NCBI GenBank assembly: GCA_013361975.1
Contig: JABFXB010000526.1
Location: 1 to 5,304, forward strand
Reading direction: 5' to 3'
From: Dermatophilaceae bacterium
Lineage (GTDB): Bacteria; Actinomycetota; Actinomycetes; Actinomycetales; Dermatophilaceae
Length of the DNA stretch: 5,304 bases
Made by a program: the position numbers and the translations under genes
Notes under the pieces: model-generated
Told to the model about the DNA's origin: nothing
Database searches by the model: none
The model's input: only the letters and a program-made list of their open reading frames with translations
In this document: piece by piece, positions 1 through 5,304 of the stretch
Layout: each line of letters starts with the position of its first letter
Position numbering within the stretch: the first letter of the stretch is position 1

Positions 1-1
1 G

Positions 2-1075
2 AGCACCCCGGTCGAGACCCCAGCAACGACCTCACTGAACATCGGCGGCATCACCGTCGGGCCCGACGCACCGCCGTTCATCATCGCGGAGATGTCAGGC
101 AACCACGACGGCAGCCTCGACAAGGCCCTCGAGATCGTGCGGATGGCCGCCAAGGCCGGCGCCCACGCGATCAAGCTGCAGACCTACACCGCCGACACGA
201 TCACCATCGACGTCGACAAGCCGGAGTTCCGCCTCTCCGAGGGGCACGAGCTGTGGGGCTCGCGCCGCCTCTACGAGCTGTACGAGGAGGCCCACACCCC
301 GTGGGAGTGGCACAAGCCGATCTTCGACCTCGCACGTGAGCTCGGCATCCTCGCCTTCTCGAGCCCCTTCGACCCCACCGCGGTCGAGTTCCTCGAGGGG
401 CTCGAGGTCCCGGCGTACAAGATCGCGTCGTCCGAGATCGTCGACCTGCCGCTCATCCGGCTCGCCGCCCAGACCGGCAAGCCGCTCATCATCTCCACGG
501 GCATGGCATCCGTCGGCGAGATCGCGGCCGCGGTCGACGCCGCCCACTCGACCGGCAACCGCCAGGTCATGCTGCTCTCCTGCACCGTCAGCTACCCCGC
601 CGACCCGGCCTCGTCGAACCTGCGCGGCATCCCGGTCATGCGCGAGGCGTTCGGCGTCCCTGTCGGGCTCTCCGACCACACGATGGGGATCGGCGCCGCG
701 GTCGCCTCGGTCGCCTTCGGCTCGGTCCTCGTCGAGAAGCACGTCACGATGTCGCGCGAGGAGGGCGGGGTCGACTCCGCCTTCTCGCTCGAGCCCGACG
801 AGCTCGCCGCCCTCGTCCGTGAGACGAAGGTCGCGTGGCAGGCCCTCGGCGAGCCGCGCATCGGCGCTCGCGAGGCCGAGCGCGAGGGGCTGCGCTTCCG
901 CCGCTCGCTCTTCGTCGTCGAGGACGTCAAGGCCGGCGACCCCGTGACGGCGACCAACGTCCGCTCCATCCGCCCGGCGAACGGCCTTGCGCCCGATGCC
1001 TTCTCGCTCGTCGAGTCCAAGCGGTTCACGCGGAACGTCGAGCGTGGCACGCCGATGTCGTGGGACCTCGTCTGA
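2..1075 (+). CDS. pseI: Pseudaminic acid synthase PseI (5' end outside window)
   Basis: This cytoplasmic enzyme condenses 2,4-diacetamido-2,4,6-trideoxy-L-altrose with phosphoenolpyruvate to give pseudaminic acid. The frame is open from base 2 to the TGA at 1073-1075, giving 357 visible residues. The first in-frame ATG (base 92) lies inside the conserved N-terminal motif PPFIIAEMSGNH, so it is not the start. No ATG, GTG or TTG precedes it in frame, so the true start is left of the window. The NeuB-type TIM barrel comes first: IKLQTYTADT (about residues 57-66), YKIASSE (139-145), STGMA (165-169) and LLSCTVSYP (191-199). The metal-ligand histidines of the family fit H226 in SDHTMG and H247 in EKHVTMSR, 21 residues apart as in NeuB. 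A C-terminal SAF/antifreeze-like domain ends in RGTPMSWDLV. EMSGNH, QTYTADT and GGVDSAFSLEP point to PseI rather than N-acetylneuraminate or legionaminate synthase. About 11 residues precede the usual N-terminus. Substrate specificity is inferred from family motifs and from the pseBCG neighbours. Confidence 0.93.
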   Translation, partial: STPVETPATTSLNIGGITVGPDAPPFIIAEMSGNHDGSLDKALEIVRMAAKAGAHAIKLQTYTADTITIDVDKPEFRLSEGHELWGSRRLYELYEEAHTPWEWHKPIFDLARELGILAFSSPFDPTAVEFLEGLEVPAYKIASSEIVDLPLIRLAAQTGKPLIISTGMASVGEIAAAVDAAHSTGNRQVMLLSCTVSYPADPASSNLRGIPVMREAFGVPVGLSDHTMGIGAAVASVAFGSVLVEKHVTMSREEGGVDSAFSLEPDELAALVRETKVAWQALGEPRIGAREAEREGLRFRRSLFVVEDVKAGDPVTATNVRSIRPANGLAPDAFSLVESKRFTRNVERGTPMSWDLV

Positions 1076-1082
1076 CGGCGTA

Positions 1083-1097
1083 GGGGCCACCAGCCCC
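1083..1097 (+). other. Small GC hairpin just after pseI
   Basis: GGGGC (1083-1087) and GCCCC (1093-1097) can form a 5-bp stem with a 5-nt loop, 7 nt after the pseI stop and 3 nt before the much larger palindrome. It may be a minor partner of the terminator on the + strand. A stem this short is common by chance in GC-rich DNA, so its function is unproven. Confidence 0.3.
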
Positions 1098-1100
1098 CAT

Positions 1101-1147
1101 CGACGACGAAGGGCCCGACCGCAGTGCGGTCGGGCCCTTCGTCGTCG
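1101..1147. terminator. Bidirectional terminator between convergent pseI and transferase operon
   Basis: Bases 1101-1123 and 1125-1147 are perfect reverse complements (23 of 23), with one base (1124) at the centre. In RNA this folds to a stem of about 22 bp with a 3-nt AGT loop. It begins 25 nt after the pseI stop on the + strand and 2 nt after the transferase stop on the - strand, so it can serve both transcripts. No clear T-run follows on either side, which is usual for actinobacterial intrinsic terminators. The perfect symmetry and the position exactly between two converging stops make this a confident call. Its efficiency on each strand cannot be judged from sequence. Confidence 0.9.
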
Positions 1148-1149
1148 GG

Positions 1150-2301
1150 TCAGTCCTGGTGCTCGAGTGCCGGGTCCTGGGCGGCGTCCGAGACCGGTGC
1201 GGCCGGGCGGGCGGGCTCCCTCTCGACGCCGTCACCGTCTGCGTCGGCCTTGGCAGGAGCCTTCGCCGACGCCTTGGCCGATGCGCTCGGCTCGTCGTGG
1301 CGCGCCTCGTCCGCGTCGTCGACCGTGGCGTCCATCGAGATCAGCTGGTCCGAGGGGTCGCCGTCACCGGGTGCGCGGTGGCTCTCGGACCGGTGCCGGC
1401 GCCGGCGACGTCGCACGAAGACCGACGGCTCCTCGTCGAGCGGGGGCGCGGGAGGGGGCGTGCGCGGGGCCTGGATCTCGGGAGCCCAGCCGAACGCGTC
1501 GATGACCTCGGCGGGTGAGAGCATCTCGTCGGCGCCGAGCTCCCGGTTGGCGACCTCTGCGGCGTAGTCCATCGGCACCGAGAACTGGTGCATCTCGGGC
1601 CAGATGCGCCGCGGCTTGCCCACCCCACCGAGCACGGCGTGGTCGGACTCGAGCGCCATCGGGTCGCCGTAGATGCCGACCTCGACCCCGGCCGAGGCGG
1701 CATACAGGATGGCGCTGCTCATGCGGTTGCTGACGACCCGCTTGTGCTGGCGCATCTCGTGCAGCTGGCGGTAGAGGAAGGCGACGTCGGTGTCCTGCCA
1801 CAGGTAGCCGCGCTGCCCGTGGGTGACGACGCGCACGCCGGCGTCCTCGTACTCGCGGCGCACCTTCGGGTTGTCGTACTCGTTCCAGTGCAGGCAGACC
1901 GTGATGGGCACGTCGCCCTCGGCCTTCTTCACCTCTTCGACGTATGCCGTGTGGCTGCCGACGACCTGCTGGCCCTCCCACCCGTGGAACGGGTAGACGA
2001 TCGTGCCGGTGCGCGGCTCGGCCGTGGCCAACCACTCCTTCTGGCGCTCGAGCTCGAGCAGGTAGAGCCACGGGGCGGCGACGACCATGTAGTTGCGCAG
2101 TCCAGCCGCCCAGCCTCGCCGGGCGCAGGCCTCGGACCAGACGAACTTGGGGTACTGCGGCGTGAAGACGGTGCCGACGGCGAATCCGTCGTGCATGTTC
2201 CAGCCGTGCTGCAGGTACCCCCAGATGCGCGGCGGGTGCTCGAGCCCGACGTAGCGGGCCATGATGTGGGCATGCCCGTAGAAGTGGTTCGCGTGGTGCA
2301 C
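1150..2301 (-). CDS. Putative GT-B-like glycosyltransferase with basic low-complexity tail
   Basis: I cannot name the family of this 383-residue protein, but its features suggest a surface-glycan transferase. The N-terminal part holds YGHAHIMARY (8-17), GYLQHGWN (28-35), PKFVWSE (51-57) and APWLYLLE (76-83), a pattern seen in polysaccharide-type transferases where an HG motif is followed by a 'WS' segment. A second domain starts near residue 98. Its SNRMSSAILYAASAGVEVGI segment (191-210), followed by YGDP, resembles the nucleotide-sugar side of GT-B folds (S-N-x-x-[GS]-[ST] then small residues and G-x-x-V). No signal peptide or membrane helix is evident, so it probably acts in the cytoplasm. 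The fold seems to end near residue 277. Residues 278-383 are proline-rich, then have six arginines in a row (297-302), then a Lys/Ala repeat and an acidic end. The GTG start at 2301 is the first possible start in frame and has a good ribosome site. The gene is last in the pseB-pseC operon, 4 nt after pseC, and its stop is 2 nt from the terminator. A role in transferring pseudaminic acid or building its acceptor is inferred from context only. Confidence 0.75.
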   Translation of the reverse strand: MHHANHFYGHAHIMARYVGLEHPPRIWGYLQHGWNMHDGFAVGTVFTPQYPKFVWSEACARRGWAAGLRNYMVVAAPWLYLLELERQKEWLATAEPRTGTIVYPFHGWEGQQVVGSHTAYVEEVKKAEGDVPITVCLHWNEYDNPKVRREYEDAGVRVVTHGQRGYLWQDTDVAFLYRQLHEMRQHKRVVSNRMSSAILYAASAGVEVGIYGDPMALESDHAVLGGVGKPRRIWPEMHQFSVPMDYAAEVANRELGADEMLSPAEVIDAFGWAPEIQAPRTPPPAPPLDEEPSVFVRRRRRRHRSESHRAPGDGDPSDQLISMDATVDDADEARHDEPSASAKASAKAPAKADADGDGVEREPARPAAPVSDAAQDPALEHQD

Positions 2302-2305
2302 CGGA

Positions 2306-3433
2306 TCAGCTCCCGACGGCGGAGCGGACGGCGTCGATGACCTTGTCGACCTGGGCGTCGGTCAGCTCGGCGTGCATCGGCAGCGACAGCTCCTCGGCGT
2401 AGAACTGCTCGGCGTTGGGGCACATGCCGCGCTTGAAGCCGAGGTCCTCGAACAACGGGTGCCAGTACACCGGCAGGTAGTTGACCTGCACGCCGATGCC
2501 GTCGGCGCGCATCGCGTCGAAGACCTCGCGGCGACGGCCGCCCAGCACCCGCAGCGGGTAGAGGTGCCAGATCGGGTCGACGTGCTCACGCTGGGTGGGC
2601 AGCCGGATGCCGTCGACGCCGGCGAGGCCCTCCTGGTAGCGCGCGAAGATGGCCGCGCGACGCTCCTTGAAGGCGGCCAGCCGCTTGAGCTGGCTGAGGC
2701 CCAGGGCGGCGAGCACGTCGGGCAGGCGGTAGTTGAGGCCCCACTCGTGGACCTCCTGGTGCCAGGGGCCCTCGTCGGGGTAGCGCATCCGAGCCCGGTC
2801 GCGGACGAGCCCGATGAAGTGGAACTCGTGCGCCCGCTGCCCCAGCTCGGCGTCGAGCGTCGCGACGGCGCCACCCTCGGCGGTCGTCATGTTCTTCGTG
2901 GGGAAGAACGAGAACGTCGTGAGGTCGGCGAGCGAGCCGACCGGGCGCCCCTTGTAGGTCGAGCCGATCGAGTGCGCGGCGTCCTCGACGACGAGCGCGC
3001 CGACGCGGCGCGCGGTCTCGTTGATCGCGTCGATCTCGATGGGGTGGCCGGCGTAGTCGACGCCGGCGATCACCTTGGTGTCGTCGGTGACGGCCGCGTC
3101 GAGGGCCACGGGGTCGATGTTCGCGGTGTCGTCCTCGACGTCGACGAAGCGGACCTTCGCGCCGAGCGCGACGGCGCACGAGGCGGTCGCGACGAACGTC
3201 ATCGGGGTGGTGACGACCTCGTCGCCGGGACCGACGCCCGCAGCGGCATACGCGATGTGCAGGGCGGCGGTGCCGCTCGTCGCGCTGACGCAGCGGGTGG
3301 CACCGGACAGCACCGCCAGCTGCTCCTCGAACGCCGTCACGGTCGGGCCGGTGGTGAGCCAGTCACCCCTCAGCACCTGGGCGACGGCTTCGACGTCCTC
3401 CTCGTTGACCGACTGGCGTCCGTAGGGGATCAC
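2306..3433 (-). CDS. pseC: PseC, UDP-4-keto-6-deoxy-N-acetylhexosamine aminotransferase
   Basis: This PLP enzyme uses an amino donor (L-glutamate in studied homologues) to aminate C4 of the PseB product, giving UDP-4-amino-4,6-dideoxy-N-acetyl-beta-L-altrosamine. It is a DegT/DnrJ/EryC1-type fold I aminotransferase of 375 residues, the usual length. Visible motifs are SATSGTAALHIA (50-61, phosphate binding), VVEDAAHSIG (148-157, with D151 for the PLP pyridine nitrogen) and FSFFPTKNMTTAEGG (174-188), where K180 is the Schiff-base lysine. The family's common TTGEGG is TTAEGG here, a mild variation. I chose the GTG at 3433 because the protein then begins IPYGRQSVNEEDVEAV, the canonical PseC N-terminus. 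An ATG at 3517 would add 28 residues without family character and overlap pseB by 83 nt. The start lies one base after the pseB stop (TGA-G-GTG), which suggests translational coupling. A weak GAGGCGGG sits 8-12 nt upstream. Confidence 0.93.
   Translation of the reverse strand: MIPYGRQSVNEEDVEAVAQVLRGDWLTTGPTVTAFEEQLAVLSGATRCVSATSGTAALHIAYAAAGVGPGDEVVTTPMTFVATASCAVALGAKVRFVDVEDDTANIDPVALDAAVTDDTKVIAGVDYAGHPIEIDAINETARRVGALVVEDAAHSIGSTYKGRPVGSLADLTTFSFFPTKNMTTAEGGAVATLDAELGQRAHEFHFIGLVRDRARMRYPDEGPWHQEVHEWGLNYRLPDVLAALGLSQLKRLAAFKERRAAIFARYQEGLAGVDGIRLPTQREHVDPIWHLYPLRVLGGRRREVFDAMRADGIGVQVNYLPVYWHPLFEDLGFKRGMCPNAEQFYAEELSLPMHAELTDAQVDKVIDAVRSAVGS
2310..2314 (-). promoter_or_regulatory. Ribosome binding site of the transferase, inside the pseC 3' end
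   Basis: On the - strand GGGAG is followed by 8 nt (which include the last bases of the pseC TGA) and then the GTG start at 2301. This site fixes the transferase start at GTG rather than at a later internal ATG. It overlaps the last codons of pseC, so translation of the two genes is likely coupled. Confidence 0.7.
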
Positions 3434-3434
3434 C

Positions 3435-4424
3435 TCAGATACCCGCCTCGAGCATCTTGCGGATGTCGTCGGCGCCGATCCAGATGTCGTTCTTGTCGGA
3501 GGCGCAGTGGAAGCCATCGGGGACGGGCTTGCCGTCGGTGCGCGGCACGTAGCCCCACGTCGCCAGCTCGGGCTCGAGGACGTAGTACTTGCCGTCCATG
3601 ATCATGATGGCGCGGCGGCCCTCCTCGGGGCTGATCATCTCCTCGTGGAGCTTCTCGCCCGGGCGCAGGCCGATGTCGTGCATCTTGGCGCCCGGGGCGA
3701 TGGCCTGGGCGAGGTCGGTGACGAGGTGCGAGGGGATGTGCGGCACGACGAGCTCGCCGCCCTGCATGAGCGAGAAGGTGTCGAGCACCATCTGCACGGC
3801 CTCGGGCAGCGTGATGAGGAAGCGCGTGCAACGCAGGTCGGTGATGGGCAGCGACTCACCGGCCTCGTGCAGGGCACGGAACTTGGGGATGATCGAGCCA
3901 CGCGAGCCGGTGACGTTGCCGTAGCGCACGACGGCGAACCGCGTGGGGTACTGGGCGGCGTAGTGGTTGCCGAGGATGAAGAGCTTGTCGGCGGTGAGCT
4001 TGGTCGCGCCGTACAGGTTGATCGGCGAGCTGGCCTTGTCGGTCGAGAGCGCCACGACCTTCTTGACGCCGGCGTCGATGCACGCCTCGATGACGTTCTG
4101 GCTGCCGAGCACGTTGGTCTTGACGAACTCGTGCGGGTTGTACTCGCCGGTGTCGACCTGCTTGAGGGCGGCGGCGTGCACGACGAAGTCGGTGCCGTGC
4201 ATGGCACGACGCAGGCGGTCGAGGTCGCGGACGTCACCGATGAACCAGCGCAGGCGCGGGTCGTCGTTGAAGAGCTGCCGGACCTCCCACTGCTTCAGCT
4301 CGTCGCGGCTGTAGATGATGACCCTCTTGGGGTTGTGGTTGTCGAGCACCTCACGGATGAACGCCTTGCCAAAGGACCCGGTCCCACCTGTGACGAGGAT
4401 CGACGACCCTTCGAGAATGCTCAC
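3435..4424 (-). CDS. pseB: PseB, UDP-GlcNAc 4,6-dehydratase (C5-inverting)
   Basis: This is the first committed step of the pathway: it converts UDP-GlcNAc to UDP-2-acetamido-2,6-dideoxy-beta-L-arabino-hexos-4-ulose, using NADP(H) as an internal hydride carrier. The 329-residue protein is a full-length extended short-chain dehydrogenase of the FlaA1/PseB/CapD type. The Rossmann fingerprint TGGTGSFG is at residues 12-19, and HAAALKQVDTGEYNP at 83-97. The catalytic segment STDKASSPINLYGATK (127-142) carries D129, K130, Y138 and K142, which match the Asp-Lys and Tyr-x-x-x-Lys residues of studied inverting dehydratases. RYGNVTGSRGSIIP (167-180) and GLRPGEKLHEEMI (252-264) are further family motifs. 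KQVDTGEYNP replaces the KHVP..EYNP seen in some epsilonproteobacterial enzymes. The GTG start has a near-perfect ribosome site. It is the promoter-proximal gene of the - strand operon. Close relatives feed other L-sugars, so the PseB assignment leans partly on adjacent pseC, pseG and pseI. Confidence 0.94.
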   Translation of the reverse strand: MSILEGSSILVTGGTGSFGKAFIREVLDNHNPKRVIIYSRDELKQWEVRQLFNDDPRLRWFIGDVRDLDRLRRAMHGTDFVVHAAALKQVDTGEYNPHEFVKTNVLGSQNVIEACIDAGVKKVVALSTDKASSPINLYGATKLTADKLFILGNHYAAQYPTRFAVVRYGNVTGSRGSIIPKFRALHEAGESLPITDLRCTRFLITLPEAVQMVLDTFSLMQGGELVVPHIPSHLVTDLAQAIAPGAKMHDIGLRPGEKLHEEMISPEEGRRAIMIMDGKYYVLEPELATWGYVPRTDGKPVPDGFHCASDKNDIWIGADDIRKMLEAGI

Positions 4425-4430
4425 CCTTTG

Positions 4431-4437
4431 ACCTCCT
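4431..4437 (-). promoter_or_regulatory. Strong ribosome binding site of pseB
   Basis: The - strand reads AGGAGGT, then 6 nt (CAAAGG), then GTG at 4424. This full Shine-Dalgarno match is the strongest in the window and fixes the pseB start. It contrasts with the weak or absent sites before pseC and pseG, which suggests that pseB carries the main ribosome loading for the operon. Confidence 0.85.
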
Positions 4438-4517
4438 GGTCATGTTCTTGACACACGTGCTGCGCGGGCCCGTCAGCGGGCACCACGCACTGGGGCGCTC
4501 GACCGGCGCCGACGGCG

Positions 4518-4523
4518 AGATTA
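4518..4523 (-). promoter_or_regulatory. Possible -10 element for the pseB operon
   Basis: The divergent pseB/pseG intergenic region (4425-4608) is GC-rich apart from one AT patch. On the - strand this patch reads GTTAATCT and contains TAATCT, a match to the TANNNT form of actinobacterial -10 boxes. Transcription would begin near 4511, giving a leader of about 87 nt before pseB. No TTGACA-like -35 stands at the usual distance, so this is a tentative call based on position and composition. I found no comparable -10 pointing toward pseG. Confidence 0.3.
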
Positions 4524-4566
4524 ACACCTTCGCCGTGCTGCCCGCCCTCCGCGGACCGGCGGCGAG

Positions 4567-4591
4567 GGCCTCGCGGCGGTCCCGTGAGGCC
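4567..4591 (+). other. Leader hairpin just upstream of pseG
   Basis: Bases 4567-4576 pair with 4582-4591 to give a 10-bp stem (nine Watson-Crick pairs and one G-U at 4573/4585) around a 5-nt CGGTC loop. It ends 17 nt before the pseG ATG. The wobble becomes a C-A mismatch in RNA of the other strand, so if it matters it acts in the pseG transcript. No Shine-Dalgarno sequence lies between it and the start. It could affect pseG translation, act as a DNA operator, or be a chance fold in GC-rich DNA. Confidence 0.35.
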
Positions 4592-4608
4592 TGCGGCAGA
4601 CTGGGCGC

Positions 4609-5304
4609 ATGCCCGTGCACATCGCCCTGCGCTGCGACGCGAGTCCCCGGACGGGCACTGGCCACGTCGTGCGCTGCCTGGCCCTCGGCGACGAGCTGAC
4701 CTCTCGTGGCGTGCGTGTCACGATCCTCGGCGAGGTGACCGGTGTGCCCTGGCTGACCGACCAGGTCGAGCGCCGCGGTCTGGCCGTGGTCGCCGCTCCC
4801 GAGGACCCTGACGAGCTGGCGGCGCTGGCGTGCGAGGTGGAGGCGGACGCCGTCGTTCTCGACGGCTACCACCTCGACCCCGGCTGTGGTCGGGCGCTCC
4901 ACGAGGCCGGGATCACCGTGCTGTCGATGCTCGACGACACCTTCGGGAGCGGCCAGGAGGCCGACCTCTACCTCGACCAGAACTTCGGCGCCACACCCGC
5001 TCCCGGGGTCGACCGGGAGCGGCAGCTGCTCGGCCTCGACTACTCCCTCTTCCGTGACGAGGTGCTGCGGCACCGCCCCACCTCCGCGCGGCGGGCGCCG
5101 AGCGACCCCCCGCGGGTGCTCGCCGTCTTCGGCGGGTCCGACCCGTATGCCGCCGCGCCCGTGGTCGTGCCCCTGCTGCTCGCGTCCGGTCGGCCCCTCC
5201 ACGTCGTCGCGGTCGCCGCACGAGCGGAGATCGCCGAGACGCTCGAGGCCCTGCCGACGGCTCCGGGACAGCGCGTCGAGGTCGTCGCCCCGACTCCTGA
5301 CCTC
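4609..5304 (+). CDS. pseG: PseG, UDP-6-deoxy-AltdiNAc hydrolase (3' end outside window)
   Basis: PseG hydrolyses UDP-2,4-diacetamido-2,4,6-trideoxy-beta-L-altropyranose, releasing UDP and the free sugar used by PseI. The frame is open from the ATG at 4609 to the last base, giving 232 residues and no stop. The N-terminus IALRCDASPRTGTGHVVRCL (5-24) is the family signature, with H19 in the GxGHxxR position of the proposed catalytic histidine of Campylobacter PseG. LDGYHLD (84-90, with Y87), SMLDDT (106-111), ADLYLDQNFGA (118-128) and FGGSDP (174-179) follow in the expected GT-B-like, MurG-related order. The C-terminal part with the conserved Asn/Glu substrate residues is missing because the window ends. 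The start could also be the GTG at 4615, since many homologues begin M-x-I-A. Neither start has a clear ribosome site. The gene is divergent from pseB across a 184-nt gap. Some homologues are fused to PseH-like acetyltransferases, which cannot be tested here. Confidence 0.92.
   Translation, partial: MPVHIALRCDASPRTGTGHVVRCLALGDELTSRGVRVTILGEVTGVPWLTDQVERRGLAVVAAPEDPDELAALACEVEADAVVLDGYHLDPGCGRALHEAGITVLSMLDDTFGSGQEADLYLDQNFGATPAPGVDRERQLLGLDYSLFRDEVLRHRPTSARRAPSDPPRVLAVFGGSDPYAAAPVVVPLLLASGRPLHVVAVAARAEIAETLEALPTAPGQRVEVVAPTPDL

Noticed and set aside
95..1090. Long open frame on the - strand opposite pseI (331 codons)
   Set aside because: Arg/Asp/Glu/Gly/Leu-rich translation without any domain, typical of an antisense shadow in GC-rich DNA; pseI on the other strand is fully explained.
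1360..1420. Possible frameshift producing the arginine block of the transferase tail
   Set aside because: The tail stays in one open frame to a TGA placed exactly at the terminator, and there is no homologous sequence in another frame, so a frameshift is not needed to explain it.
2372..3601. 409-codon open frame on the + strand opposite pseC
   Set aside because: Compositionally biased shadow of pseC running into pseB; no motif and no sensible ribosome site, while the - strand protein shows all PseC motifs.
3507..4451. 314-codon open frame on the + strand opposite pseB
   Set aside because: Val/Asp/Glu/Leu-rich antisense shadow of a clearly recognised dehydratase.
4448..4453. TTGACA on the + strand as a -35 box for pseG
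   Set aside because: The hexamer matches consensus exactly, but no TANNNT-like -10 stands 16-19 bases downstream (the region reads CGTCAG), and it lies almost on the pseB ribosome site, so it is probably chance.
4442..4699. 85-codon + strand frame starting in the intergenic region
   Set aside because: Out of frame with pseG, overlaps its first 90 bases, and has no ribosome site or motif.
4351..5202. 283-codon open frame on the - strand opposite pseG
   Set aside because: Crosses the divergent intergenic region and the start of pseB and has no recognisable motif; pseG in the opposite strand carries the family signature.

Overview
The window is GC-rich throughout, uses GTG starts freely and ends its coding regions with TGA, all as expected for a high-GC Gram-positive (actinobacterium). 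That placement rests on base composition and protein style, not on a marker gene. There is almost no free space: five protein genes fill the window, two of them cut by its edges. All five fit one theme, the making of CMP-activated pseudaminic acid (Pse, a bacterial nonulosonic or 'sialic-like' sugar) and probably its use in a surface glycan.

Layout, left to right. (1) The 3' part of pseI, pseudaminic acid synthase, on the + strand, open at the left edge. (2) A short convergent gap holding a near-perfect 47-nt palindrome that can end transcription from both sides. (3) A three-gene operon on the - strand, read right to left as pseB, pseC and a GT-B-like putative glycosyltransferase. The pseB/pseC gap is 1 nt and the pseC/transferase gap is 4 nt. 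(4) A 184-nt divergent intergenic region with the leader of pseB on one strand and of pseG on the other. (5) pseG, the UDP-sugar hydrolase, on the + strand, open at the right edge.

How they work together. PseB dehydrates and C5-epimerises UDP-GlcNAc. PseC aminates the product at C4 using PLP. PseH (not in the window) would N-acetylate it. PseG removes UDP. PseI condenses the free sugar with phosphoenolpyruvate to give Pse. PseF (not in the window) would charge it with CMP. Four of the six canonical steps are visible, so pseF and pseH are expected in the flanks, most likely left of pseI or right of pseG. The unfamiliar transferase, co-transcribed with pseB and pseC, is the natural candidate for handling the sugar or the glycan that carries it. 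It has a conspicuous 100-residue basic/low-complexity C-terminal tail.

Nothing here is clearly a new kind of system. The most interesting parts are the transferase with its tail, the split arrangement of the pathway in what looks like an actinobacterium, and the structured leader in front of pseG. No tRNA, rRNA, CRISPR array or mobile element was seen.
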